Position numbers and translations under genes: made by a program
Shown here: in pieces, positions 22,531 to 31,270 of the stretch
How positions within the stretch are numbered: position 1 is the stretch's first letter
Layout: every line of letters starts with the position of its first letter
The notes under the pieces: model-generated
Told to the model about the DNA's origin: nothing
Seen by the model: only the letters and a program-made list of their open reading frames with translations
Database searches by the model: none
Assembly (NCBI GenBank): GCA_945900735.1
Contig: CAMDJX010000003.1
Location: forward strand, 1-56,074
Direction of reading: 5' to 3'
Length of the DNA stretch: 56,074 bases
DNA from: Acidimicrobium ferrooxidans DSM 10331
GTDB lineage: Bacteria > Actinomycetota > Acidimicrobiia > Acidimicrobiales > Ilumatobacteraceae

Positions 22531-25242
22531 CTAAGCGTGCAGCGCGCTCACGCTTTCTGGATTCAGACCATATTTCTTGATTGCCTGCTCGACTGCAGTC
22601 GAAGGGATAGAGCCAGCAAGCGCCAGTTGGTAGAGCACTGAAACCACGATGTGAGGGGCGTCTATTTCGAAATGGCGACGAAGCGCCTCGCGGGTGTCGC
22701 TGCGACCCATGCCATCGGTGCCCAGCACTGCAAACGGACGATTTGTGACATACCGAGAGACTTGGTCGGGGATTGCCCTCATGAAATCGGATACAGCGAC
22801 GATCGGGGCCGAAGAGTCGCTAAGCAAGCTTGCGACGCGAGAAACCTTCGGTGTTGATGTTGGGTGCAATCGGTTCCAGCGCTCAACTTCCATTGCCTCT
22901 TCACGAAGCAATTTGTAGGAAGTTGCCGACCAGAGATCTACGCCAACATCGAAATTTTGCTGCAACTCGGTGGCCGCTTCGCGCGCTGCTAAATGCGTGG
23001 AACCTGAAAAAATGATTGATGCTTCATGCTTGCCGGCCGCACGTTGTTGCCACTTGTATAGGCCGCCAAGAATGTCGGCATCTATCGATGCTGTTTCGGG
23101 CTTTACTGGCATCTGATAGTTCTCGTTGTACAACGTGATGTAGAAGAAAATGTCTTCTGGTTTGTCTCCGTACATTCGATGCAAACCATTCTGAACAATT
23201 GCGGCAACTTCGTAGGCAAACGCTGGGTCGTACGCCTGGCAGGCAGGGATAGTGCTGGCAAGCAGCAAGCTGTGACCGTCTTGATGTTGTACGCCTTCGC
23301 CCATGAGTGTGGTGCGGCCAGCCGTTGCGCCAAGCAAAAAGCCTCGAGTTCTTGCGTCGGCAGCCTGCCAAATCAAGTCGCCAACCCGTTGGAAACCAAA
23401 CATGGAATAGAAGGTGTAAAAAGGAACCATTGGCACGCCCCGCGTGGCGTAACTCGTTCCTGCCGCAATGAAACTTGCCATGCTGCCAGCTTCGGTAATT
23501 CCTTCTTCAAGAATTTGTCCTGAAGCAGACTCCGCGTAACTAAGTAGTAGCGCATGGTCTACAGGTTCGTACTTTTGGCCTTGCGATGCATAAATCTTCA
23601 ATTCTTTGAACAGTGAATCCATGCCGAAGGTGCGTCCTTCATCGGGGATGATGGGAACGATGCGCTGACCAAAGTCTTTATCGCGGGCCATGTTGCGCAA
23701 CAGGCGTGTAAAGCCCATCGTGGTGCTCACCTGTTGTTCGCCACTTCCCGCATCAAACTCGCTGAATGCCGAATTGGCTGGCAGCGTGAGCGGTTTGCGC
23801 ACGACGGTACTGCGCATGGGTACAGCGCCACCTAGCGCGCGACGACGTTCCATCATGTATTGGTATTCGATGCTGTCGTGCGGTGGGCGGTAATAAGGGG
23901 GGTCTTCAGCGTTAAGCGCGCTGTCTGGAATCTCGTCTTGTAAATGCAGCGTGTCACGAAGTGTCCGCAATTGTTCGTCGTTCATCTTTTTGATTTGATG
24001 GGTGGAGTTTCGACCTTCAATCTCGTGGCCGAGTGTCCATCCCTTTACTGTCTTGCACAAAATTGCTGTTGGTCGACCCGTTCCAAGGTTTTCGCTTGCT
24101 GCCTTGAATGCTGCATACAGCTTTCGATAGTCGTGCCCGCCGCGCGGCAACGAAAGAATGTCGTTGTCGCTGAGATGTGAGACCATTTCGCGGAGGCGTG
24201 GGTCTGGGCCGAAGAAGTTCTCGCGAATGTAATTTCCATCCTCGACGATGTATCGCTGGAATTCTCCGTCGACAGTCGAATTCATTTTGTTGAGCAGAGC
24301 ACCTGTTGTGTCTTTCGCCAACAGGTCGTCCCACTTTGAACCCCAAATGACCTTGATTACGTTCCAGCCGGCGCCGCGGAACACGGCTTCAAGTTCCTGA
24401 ATGATTTTGCCGTTGCCACGCACGGGGCCATCAAGTCGCTGCAAGTTGCAGTTGACGACAAACGTGAGGTTGTCCAGTTTTTCGCGAGCTGCCAACGAAA
24501 TAGAACCGAGAGTTTCGGGTTCGTCGCATTCGCCGTCGCCGAGAAATGCCCACACGCGACTGGCCGATGTGTCGTCCAATTCGCGGTTCTGGAGATAGCG
24601 ATTGAAGCGCGCTTGGTACAACGCCGTGAGCGGGCCAAGGCCCATTGACACCGTTGGAAACTCCCAGAAATCTGGCATCAGTCGAGGATGCGGATAGCTG
24701 GAAAGCCCCTTGCCGTCTCTGCCTATTTCTCGACGGAAATGATCAAGGTCATCTTCGTTAAGTCGGCCTTCGATAAATGCACGTGCGTATACACCTGGCG
24801 CCGCGTGTCCCTGGAAGTAAACGTGGTCTCCTGGTGTGCCACTTTCTTTGCCCTTGAAGAAGTGGTTGAAACCAACTTCATACAAACTTGCCGACGATGC
24901 AAAAGTAGAAAGGTGACCACCGATTCCTTCGGCAGCATCGTTTGCGCGCACCACCATGACCGCAGCGTTCCAGCGAATATAAGCACGAATTCTTCGTTCG
25001 ATATGTTCGTCGCCGGGAAACCACGGTTCGTGTTCGCGTGGGATTGAGTTGACGTATGGAGTACTGACAGTGGTGGGGAAACTGACTTCTGATTCCTCAG
25101 CCCTTGCAAGTAGGCGAGCGAGAAGATAACGAGCCCTATTTTTGCCGTGGGTATCGACAACTGCATCGAGCGAATCGAGCCATTCGGCGGTCTCGCCCGG
25201 GTCGGTGTCTGGTAATTGATGAACAGAACCGTCAAAACTCAT
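22531..25242 (-). CDS. aceE: Pyruvate dehydrogenase E1 component, homodimeric
   Basis: This 903-residue protein is the homodimeric thiamine-diphosphate E1 of pyruvate dehydrogenase, which decarboxylates pyruvate and acetylates lipoyl-E2. Visible features are HGKNRARYLLARLLARA near the N-terminus, GDHVYFQGHAAPGVYAR, the TPP motif GDGECDEPET with the closing NCN, and DEGRTFGMDSLFKEL with GEGVQHQDGHSLLLAS in the later domains. Length agrees with the family (about 890-930). The E2 and E3 partners are about 10 kb further on. The upstream space has a 16-base palindrome. Confidence 0.97.
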   Translation of the reverse strand: MSFDGSVHQLPDTDPGETAEWLDSLDAVVDTHGKNRARYLLARLLARAEESEVSFPTTVSTPYVNSIPREHEPWFPGDEHIERRIRAYIRWNAAVMVVRANDAAEGIGGHLSTFASSASLYEVGFNHFFKGKESGTPGDHVYFQGHAAPGVYARAFIEGRLNEDDLDHFRREIGRDGKGLSSYPHPRLMPDFWEFPTVSMGLGPLTALYQARFNRYLQNRELDDTSASRVWAFLGDGECDEPETLGSISLAAREKLDNLTFVVNCNLQRLDGPVRGNGKIIQELEAVFRGAGWNVIKVIWGSKWDDLLAKDTTGALLNKMNSTVDGEFQRYIVEDGNYIRENFFGPDPRLREMVSHLSDNDILSLPRGGHDYRKLYAAFKAASENLGTGRPTAILCKTVKGWTLGHEIEGRNSTHQIKKMNDEQLRTLRDTLHLQDEIPDSALNAEDPPYYRPPHDSIEYQYMMERRRALGGAVPMRSTVVRKPLTLPANSAFSEFDAGSGEQQVSTTMGFTRLLRNMARDKDFGQRIVPIIPDEGRTFGMDSLFKELKIYASQGQKYEPVDHALLLSYAESASGQILEEGITEAGSMASFIAAGTSYATRGVPMVPFYTFYSMFGFQRVGDLIWQAADARTRGFLLGATAGRTTLMGEGVQHQDGHSLLLASTIPACQAYDPAFAYEVAAIVQNGLHRMYGDKPEDIFFYITLYNENYQMPVKPETASIDADILGGLYKWQQRAAGKHEASIIFSGSTHLAAREAATELQQNFDVGVDLWSATSYKLLREEAMEVERWNRLHPTSTPKVSRVASLLSDSSAPIVAVSDFMRAIPDQVSRYVTNRPFAVLGTDGMGRSDTREALRRHFEIDAPHIVVSVLYQLALAGSIPSTAVEQAIKKYGLNPESVSALHA

Positions 25243-25264
25243 GCGATCAGTCTCGCAGAGTTAC

Positions 25265-25280
25265 TCGTGGGTACCCACGA
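25265..25280. promoter_or_regulatory. Perfect 16-base palindrome between aceE and rnhA
   Basis: TCGTGGGTACCCACGA is its own reverse complement. It lies 22 bases upstream of the aceE start and 30 bases upstream of the rnhA start. It is a strong candidate operator, perhaps for control of pyruvate dehydrogenase by a carbon-metabolism regulator. Confidence 0.6.
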
Positions 25281-25310
25281 AACGATCGTCCATCAGCAAG
25301 TATCTAGGAC

Positions 25311-25745
25311 GTGATTGTTATCTATACCGATGGTGCATGCTCTGGTAATCCAGGCCCTGGTGGCTGGGCTTGGGCAACTTCGCCGACGGGCGAACCATGT
25401 CAGACAGGTGGCGAAACTCACACCACTAATCAGCGGATGGAACTGTCTGCAGCACTTGAAGCATTGCGTGCCCACGAGGGTCATCCTGGGCCAATTGAAA
25501 TTCGTTCGGACAGCACGTATGTGGTGCATTGCTTCCGCGATGCATGGTGGGCCGGTTGGCAGAAGCGCGGCTGGAAAAACTCGCAACGTCAACCAGTTGC
25601 AAACAGAGATTTATGGGAGCCGCTCATCGACCTCGTCAATCAGCGTGGCGATGTCACCTTTACGTGGGTCAAAGCCCACAACGGCGAACCTATGAACGAG
25701 CTGGTGGATGCGCTTGCAGTTGCGGCTTCGCTTGGCTTTGCCTAA
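25311..25745 (+). CDS. rnhA: Ribonuclease HI
   Basis: This 144-residue RNase HI cuts the RNA strand of RNA-DNA hybrids. The catalytic acidic residues are Asp7 (YTDGACSGNPGPGGW), Glu44 (QRMELSAALEAL), Asp67 (RSDSTYV) and Asp133 (ELVDALA), with His123 in VKAHNGE. The start is a GTG. All active-site residues are intact and the length is usual. Confidence 0.95.
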   Translation: MIVIYTDGACSGNPGPGGWAWATSPTGEPCQTGGETHTTNQRMELSAALEALRAHEGHPGPIEIRSDSTYVVHCFRDAWWAGWQKRGWKNSQRQPVANRDLWEPLIDLVNQRGDVTFTWVKAHNGEPMNELVDALAVAASLGFA

Positions 25746-25775
25746 AGCCGCCCGACTTGCCTAGTGTTGCAACCT

Positions 25776-26552
25776 ATGGAACTCAACGGATCTAGCGCAA
25801 TTGTCACAGGTGGAGCATCGGGAATCGGAGAAGCATGCGTGCGGCTTCTTGCAAAGCGCGGAGCAAAAGTAGTTATTGCCGACATTCAAGAAGAAAAAGG
25901 TCAGGCTCTAGCAAAAGAAGTTGGCGGCGCTTACTGCAAAGTAGATGTGACCATTACACAGGACATCATTAACGCAACCGAAATGGCCAAATCAATGGGC
26001 CCGATTCGCGCATTGGTCAACTCTGCCGGCATTGGTTGGGCACAGAGAACGGTGGGTAAAGACGGAACATACGAGTCGGCTGCCAACTTGGATGCCTTTA
26101 AGAAAGTTGTAGCCATCAACCTCGTGGGCACCTTCGACTGCATCCGCATCGTCGGTACAGCAATGAGCACAAACGAGCCGCTTGCCAATGGTGAGCGTGG
26201 ATCGATTTGCAACATGGCTTCAGTTGCCGCATTCGACGGACAGATTGGTCAAGCCTCGTACTCGGCCTCGAAGGGCGGCGTTGTCGGAATGACATTGCCA
26301 ATCGCACGCGACTTGTCGGCAATTGGCATCCGCGTCAACACCGTTGCGCCAGGCCTCATCGACACACCGATTTATGGTCAGGGAGAAAACAGCGAACAGT
26401 TCAAGCAGAATTTGCAGAAGGGCGTGCTCTTCCCGCAGCGCTTGGGCTACCCAGAAGAACTTGCAAGCATGGTGGTGGAATGCATCACCAACAGCTACAT
26501 GAATGCCGAGACAATTCGTGTCGACGGCGGCATTCGCATGACACCTAAGTGA
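25776..26552 (+). CDS. SDR oxidoreductase, HSD10 (3-hydroxyacyl-CoA dehydrogenase type 2)-like
   Basis: This 258-residue short-chain dehydrogenase has NAD motif TGGASGIG (11-18) and catalytic Ser149, Tyr162 and Lys166 (SYSASKGG). Asp35 in VVIADI indicates NAD over NADP. The order of motifs and the end (YMNAETIRVDGGIRM) match the HSD17B10 branch that oxidises 3-hydroxyacyl-CoA or branched-chain intermediates. I took the ATG at 25776 rather than a GTG 12 bases upstream, because this gives the family's usual N-terminus. Confidence 0.88.
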   Translation: MELNGSSAIVTGGASGIGEACVRLLAKRGAKVVIADIQEEKGQALAKEVGGAYCKVDVTITQDIINATEMAKSMGPIRALVNSAGIGWAQRTVGKDGTYESAANLDAFKKVVAINLVGTFDCIRIVGTAMSTNEPLANGERGSICNMASVAAFDGQIGQASYSASKGGVVGMTLPIARDLSAIGIRVNTVAPGLIDTPIYGQGENSEQFKQNLQKGVLFPQRLGYPEELASMVVECITNSYMNAETIRVDGGIRMTPK

Positions 26553-26567
26553 TCTGACTCACACATC

Positions 26568-27467
26568 GTGGCATCAACCCACGTTTTACATCAGCATCCA
26601 TTTACCCCATTTGACGAGTTGCCCTCTGGCGACGTTGGATCATTTCGTGCATTTCCCATGCCCGAGTCGATGTTGCCCACCGAGTTGACAAACGAGTTTC
26701 GCCATCGTGTTGGAACACGCCCGCTGGAGACACAGCAATGGTTACCAAGTGATAGCGAGACCAACTCAACTATTGCCATGAAGCTCAAACTTTTGCAGAA
26801 GCGAAGGAATGAAGTCGTTGCATTTTTGGAAGGCGGCGAAGAAGTTGCGCAAGAGGCCGCAGAGCTGGTTGCGACATTTGCAGGTTCGACCATTCAGTCC
26901 CGAGGCGTTGATGCGTTAGTGGAGGCGGCGCTGCTTGTTGCCGATGATCTCATCGTTATGAAACGCACAGGCGAGGGACAACTGGTGGTTGTTGCCGGTG
27001 TGGTGTGTTCACCAAGTAGGTGGAAAGTCGAATCGAAATTAGGGCAAGACATGATGGCCGTTCATGCTCCCGTGGCGCGGTATGCCGAACATGTCGGTGG
27101 CGCGGTGGACACCACAATGAACCGACTACGCACAGATCAGCCAATGATTCGATCCAACTGGACGATTGAAGATCACTGTGCGCTCTTTCAACCAATTGCG
27201 CCCAGCGAACCACTGGTGAACGACCCCTCAATGTTGTGGGTTCGGATGGAACGACAAACGTTGAGGGTTCTGCCGCTCACCGGTGGCTCCCTATTTACCA
27301 TTCGTACCTATCAGCAGCCGATTACCGAATACGTGGCTCGTGGGAAAGACACAGCGCAGACGCTGCATTCTCTGATTAAGCGACTTCCCGATGACGTGGC
27401 GAAGTACAAATCGCTCTTGCATTACCGTGCCCAATTGTTGGAGTGGCTGGAGCCCTATACCAAGTAA
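26568..27467 (+). CDS. Heme-dependent oxidative N-demethylase-like (DUF3445) protein
   Basis: This 299-residue protein matches DUF3445, the family of heme-dependent oxidative N-demethylases such as the dimethylamine-using enzyme. Markers are VVVAGVVCSPSRWKVESKLGQDMMAVHAPV, the MIRSNW motif and RMERQTLRVLPLTGGSLFTIRTYQQP near the C-terminus. If active it would remove a methyl group as formaldehyde using heme and oxygen. GTG start; it ends flush with argJ in a convergent arrangement. Confidence 0.82.
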   Translation: MASTHVLHQHPFTPFDELPSGDVGSFRAFPMPESMLPTELTNEFRHRVGTRPLETQQWLPSDSETNSTIAMKLKLLQKRRNEVVAFLEGGEEVAQEAAELVATFAGSTIQSRGVDALVEAALLVADDLIVMKRTGEGQLVVVAGVVCSPSRWKVESKLGQDMMAVHAPVARYAEHVGGAVDTTMNRLRTDQPMIRSNWTIEDHCALFQPIAPSEPLVNDPSMLWVRMERQTLRVLPLTGGSLFTIRTYQQPITEYVARGKDTAQTLHSLIKRLPDDVAKYKSLLHYRAQLLEWLEPYTK

Positions 27468-28628
27468 TCAGGTGGTGTAATCGGCGTTGATACGTACGTA
27501 TCCTGCCGTCAGATCGCAACCCCAAACAGTTGCCGATTCGGTTCCAGTGTTGAGGTCCACATGAATGCGGACATCCGAACCTTTCATATACGTGCTGAGC
27601 GCCGAAAGATCGTCCGCGCCAATTTGTCGGGGGTACACCTCTTGGGTTCCAAAACGGATGATTACGGTTCCTTGATCGATGTCGGTGTACTGGCTGCATT
27701 TACCTACTGCCATTGCCACACGGCCCCAGTTTGGGTCTGCACCGTGCACCGCAGTTTTTACTAGCGGCGAGTTAACTATGGCCTTGGCAACTGTTTTCGC
27801 CTGCTCGTAGTCGCGCGCATTATCGACACATACTTCGATTAACTTTTCGGCGCCTTCTCCGTCTCGCGCAACTTGTTTAGCCAACGAAAGGGCAACGTCG
27901 AACAATGCAGTTTCAAGGGCGGCCAAATCAGCTTTGCCGGCTTTTCCACTAGCTAAGACAATTGCTGTATCGCTGGTGGATGTGTCGGTGTCTACGGAAA
28001 CGCAGTTGAAGGTGCGGGAGATTACGCGTTGAAACATTGTTTGCAAATCGGGCGAAGAGATTTCTGCGTCGGTGAAGATCAGCGCGATCAGCGTGGCCAT
28101 GTTCGGTTCGATCATGCCAACACCTTTTGCAACGCCCACTACGCGAGCGCCAGAACCGGCAACTTCGCACTGCGCAACTTTGCTCACGGTGTCGGTAGTC
28201 ATGATTCCTTTTGCAACAGAATCGGCAGATGTGCCCTGAGGTTGCGCGGGAAGTGCGGCAAGACCGGCACGGACTTTGTCCATTGGATACTGGCGGCCGA
28301 TTACGCCGGTTGAGGCAATGAGAATCTCGTTGTCATTGCAACCAATGGTACGAGCCACGCCAGCAACCACTTCGCGCGCATTGTTCATGCCCTCTTCGCC
28401 AGTGGCAACATTTGCATTTTTTGAAATGACTACAACACCAAGGGCCTTGCCATCGGCAACATGTTCGCGACTGACAAGAACGCTTGGGCCGGCAAAGCGA
28501 CTTTGTGTGAAGAGGCCTGCTGCCGCACACGGCGCATCGGCGACAACAAGCGTGAAGTCGTCGGTGGTGTCTTTAATGCCCACATTTGTTACATGGGCAC
28601 GGAAACCCTGTGGCAGCGAGATGGTCAT
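27468..28628 (-). CDS. argJ: Bifunctional glutamate N-acetyltransferase / acetyl-CoA synthase ArgJ
   Basis: This 386-residue ornithine acetyltransferase transfers acetyl from N-acetylornithine to glutamate in the arginine pathway. It is made as a precursor that cuts itself before Thr179 in GMIEPNMATL, which becomes the N-terminal nucleophile of the beta chain. STGVIGRQYP provides the oxyanion region. Other arginine genes are not adjacent; instead argJ follows an SRPBCC gene with an ATGA overlap. Confidence 0.95.
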   Translation of the reverse strand: MTISLPQGFRAHVTNVGIKDTTDDFTLVVADAPCAAAGLFTQSRFAGPSVLVSREHVADGKALGVVVISKNANVATGEEGMNNAREVVAGVARTIGCNDNEILIASTGVIGRQYPMDKVRAGLAALPAQPQGTSADSVAKGIMTTDTVSKVAQCEVAGSGARVVGVAKGVGMIEPNMATLIALIFTDAEISSPDLQTMFQRVISRTFNCVSVDTDTSTSDTAIVLASGKAGKADLAALETALFDVALSLAKQVARDGEGAEKLIEVCVDNARDYEQAKTVAKAIVNSPLVKTAVHGADPNWGRVAMAVGKCSQYTDIDQGTVIIRFGTQEVYPRQIGADDLSALSTYMKGSDVRIHVDLNTGTESATVWGCDLTAGYVRINADYTT

Positions 28629-29077
28629 TGCTGCGCGGAGAAATGCTTCTCGATATTGACGAGAGTTTTGGCCATGAACTTCTCGTTGCTTTGCATTGAA
28701 CCCCTGAGCTTGAGAATCAGAATCGACTTGCTTCCGTTGTAGTCAAATTGCTCAACAACTTTTGTGCCACCGTCAACAGGCTCGAGGATGTAGCGCCAAA
28801 TGTGGCCACCAAAGTGCTGCCAGGCAATGCGTCGATTTTCTTCAAATTCGACAACGGTGTTGGTCATTTTGTACGACACGCCGATCTTCATATCCATCGT
28901 GAACTTTGCTCCGAGTGATAAGCGTGGCGGGGCAGAAACCTTTGCCGCTTTCACACTGCCTGATCCATCAATCTTTGAGTGCTGACGTGGGTCTGCAAGT
29001 AGTTCAAAAATGAGTCCGGGGGCTGCGGGCACGAAGCGCTCGACTGAAACTATTTTGGCTTTTGCGTCGTGAGTCAT
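28625..29077 (-). CDS. SRPBCC (START-like, polyketide cyclase family) protein
   Basis: This 150-residue lipid-binding-fold protein contains ERFVPAAPGLIFELLADPRQHSKID, typical of the polyketide cyclase/dehydrase (SRPBCC) family, and ends in a long helix that would close the ligand cavity. Its ligand is unknown. The ATG at 29077 is preferred over longer frames, since TAACCT is seven bases upstream. Overlap with argJ by four bases indicates coupling. Confidence 0.8.
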   Translation of the reverse strand: MTHDAKAKIVSVERFVPAAPGLIFELLADPRQHSKIDGSGSVKAAKVSAPPRLSLGAKFTMDMKIGVSYKMTNTVVEFEENRRIAWQHFGGHIWRYILEPVDGGTKVVEQFDYNGSKSILILKLRGSMQSNEKFMAKTLVNIEKHFSAQQ

Positions 29078-29084
29078 GTATTGC

Positions 29085-29090
29085 AGGTTA
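29085..29090 (-). promoter_or_regulatory. -10 element TAACCT, leaderless start of SRPBCC-argJ operon
   Basis: TAACCT on the minus strand, seven bases before the ATG at 29077, overlapping the stop codon region of the upstream FAD enzyme gene. Confidence 0.5.
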
Positions 29091-30326
29091 GGCGAGGAAC
29101 TGTGCAACAGCCTCGCCACAGCGTCGTCCTGAAAAGAGCGCGCCTTGAATAGATCCGGTATCGCGGTGATCGCCACAAACGAAGCGGCCACCACCCAACG
29201 ACACGGGCTGTCGGGGCGCGAACGGTGGTTGTTGCACCGGGCCACCGTGCGCAATTGAATAAGTGCGCAAATGTTTCCAGCCGTCAACTTGAGCGCCCCA
29301 CCAGGTGCGCAGTTGCGTGCGAGCGATTGCTTCCAAATCACCGTCGATCACTCCGGGGAGAGCGGCAACAATGAGGTGCTTGCCGGGTGGTGCATAAGAA
29401 GGAGCAACATTGCTGAGAACCGCCACGTTGAGCACGGGCCCACGGCCTGTTCCATCGAGAACGACGAGCTTTTCTTTTGTTGGGGCAATGTCGGCCGAGA
29501 AGTAGACACACCCAGCGGTTCGCGATTTCACTTCTGGCAGCCCAAGCAACGTGCTGGCCGTGGGGCCATCGGTTGCAACCACCACTGCGCGTGCCTGGAT
29601 TGTGTTGCCAACAGACAACAACACTTTGTTGCCATCAATCGATGCAACGCGAGTATTGAGAAACACGGAACCGGGTTGTAAGCGTGCGGCGAGTTGCTCG
29701 GGTAGCGCCTGCATTCCTCGTGAAGGAAGAACGCTCGAGCCTTCCGAGAGCGAGCGGAAAATGACGTCGAACATTCGCCGGGATGTGGCCAGGGCTGGGT
29801 CTAGTTGAATGCCGCCGAAGAGTGGCCTAAAAAAACGTTGGATCATGCGCGTAGAGAAGCCGGCAGCGCGCAACGCAACAACGGTGGAAATATCGCGGCC
29901 ACGAAGCAGCCTTCTCGAGTGCGTACGTAACACTCTGCGGCGCAGGAAAACAATGCGAACTTTGTCCAGGATGGTTCCGATAGGTGCAAGAGCAGTTGTA
30001 ATAAGTGTCGTTGGCTTACGAAACGGGTCGGACACAACATGCCCTTTGCCTTTGCGCCATACCAGTGCGCCTGGGTCAAACTCGCGAAGGTCGAGCGCCT
30101 GCATGTCCACTTGTGTTGCAAGTTCTGGGTAGGCGGTGAGTAACACCTGAAATCCGCGGTCGAGCAGGAATCCGTCTACGTAATCAGTGCGAACACGACC
30201 ACCAACTGCATCGGAAGCCTCGACGATGATTGTGGAAAACCCGGATTGTTGAATAACACGCGCTGCCGATAAGCCTGCAAGCCCCGCACCGACTACAACA
30301 ACATCAATGTGTTCTGGAAGCTTCAT
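29088..30326 (-). CDS. FAD-dependent amine oxidase / protoporphyrinogen-oxidase-like oxidoreductase
   Basis: This 412-residue flavoprotein has the dinucleotide motif VVVVGAGLAGLSAARVI near residue 9, the extended GGRVRTDYVDGFLLDRGFQ motif and a C-terminal FVCGDHRDTGSIQGALFSGRRC flavin-binding segment. This layout covers amine oxidases, phytoene-desaturase-like and PPOX-like enzymes, and I cannot tell which it is. A carotenoid or retinal precursor substrate is possible but not shown. Its start shares a base with the stop of the upstream epimerase gene. Confidence 0.85.
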   Translation of the reverse strand: MKLPEHIDVVVVGAGLAGLSAARVIQQSGFSTIIVEASDAVGGRVRTDYVDGFLLDRGFQVLLTAYPELATQVDMQALDLREFDPGALVWRKGKGHVVSDPFRKPTTLITTALAPIGTILDKVRIVFLRRRVLRTHSRRLLRGRDISTVVALRAAGFSTRMIQRFFRPLFGGIQLDPALATSRRMFDVIFRSLSEGSSVLPSRGMQALPEQLAARLQPGSVFLNTRVASIDGNKVLLSVGNTIQARAVVVATDGPTASTLLGLPEVKSRTAGCVYFSADIAPTKEKLVVLDGTGRGPVLNVAVLSNVAPSYAPPGKHLIVAALPGVIDGDLEAIARTQLRTWWGAQVDGWKHLRTYSIAHGGPVQQPPFAPRQPVSLGGGRFVCGDHRDTGSIQGALFSGRRCGEAVAQFLA

Positions 30327-31219
30327 TACTTGGTGAGCAGTGAACGCAGCGCGCTTTCTAGCGTGGAGTGCTTAAAGACGTAGCCACTGGCGGTAAGCGC
30401 TTGCGGCATTACTCGCTGGCCAGTAAAGAGCAACGCATCTGCAAGTTCTCCACCGAGCAAAATCTTTGGTGCAAAAGTAGGCACTGGAACGATTGCTGGT
30501 CGTTTAACAACACGAGCCAGCACTTTCGTAAATTCCGCGTTGGTGACGGGTTGCGGTGCAGTGAGGTTTACGGCGCCAGAAACATTTGTGGTGAGCAAAT
30601 GAATGATCGATGCAACTTCGTCATCCATGGAGATCCAGCTTTGCCACTGCTTACCGTTACCAAATTTTCCGCCAACGCCAAGTCGGAAGAGCGGAAGCAG
30701 TTTCTTGAGCGCTCCGCCTTTGGGGCTCAACACAATTCCCGTGCGCAGGAATACCGTGCGCACTCCAGCATCGATTGCTGGCTTTGCTGCCGCCTCCCAC
30801 TGTTTGCAGACATCGGCAAGAAATCCTGTGCCGTGCGCGCTCGTTTCGGTTAGTTGTTCATCTCCTCGAGCGCCGTAGATGCCAATTGCAGAGCCAGATA
30901 AAAACACGGATGGTTTACGTTGCAATGAAGCAATGGTGTTGGCGAGCAGCGAAGTTGTTTCGGTTCGACTATCAAGAATTTCTTTGCGGTAAGAGTCGCT
31001 CCAACGCTTGTCGCCAATGCCTGCTCCCGAAAGATGAATCACTGCGTCGCAGCCCTCGAGGGAAGCTGGATCGAGCTTTCCCGACTTCGGGTCCCACATG
31101 ATTTGGCCTGCCCCAGCAGTTCGGCGCACCAGTTGGACAACTTCATGCCCATTCGACTTGAGCGTTTTTACGAGTTGAGTTCCAATGAGACCACTTGCAC
31201 CAGAGATAACAATTTTCAT
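30326..31219 (-). CDS. TIGR01777-family NAD-dependent epimerase (YfcH-like)
   Basis: This 297-residue extended SDR protein of the TIGR01777/YfcH group starts with VISGASGLIGTQLVKTLKSNGHEV, followed by VIHLSGAGIGDKRWSDSYRKEI, FLRTGIVLSPKGGALKKLLPLF and a C-terminal DUF1731-like region (LLFTGQRVMPQALTASGY). The family function is not settled. A TATTCT element six bases upstream supports the ATG at 31219. Coupling to the FAD enzyme suggests they work together. Confidence 0.9.
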   Translation of the reverse strand: MKIVISGASGLIGTQLVKTLKSNGHEVVQLVRRTAGAGQIMWDPKSGKLDPASLEGCDAVIHLSGAGIGDKRWSDSYRKEILDSRTETTSLLANTIASLQRKPSVFLSGSAIGIYGARGDEQLTETSAHGTGFLADVCKQWEAAAKPAIDAGVRTVFLRTGIVLSPKGGALKKLLPLFRLGVGGKFGNGKQWQSWISMDDEVASIIHLLTTNVSGAVNLTAPQPVTNAEFTKVLARVVKRPAIVPVPTFAPKILLGGELADALLFTGQRVMPQALTASGYVFKHSTLESALRSLLTK

Positions 31220-31225
31220 GTGTTC

Positions 31226-31231
31226 AGAATA
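31226..31231 (-). promoter_or_regulatory. -10 element TATTCT, leaderless start of TIGR01777-FAD operon
   Basis: TATTCT on the minus strand, six bases before the ATG at 31219. Confidence 0.55.
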
Positions 31232-31270
31232 CGGCAGGATCCACCGACAGTCGGGATCGTGCCAGAAACA

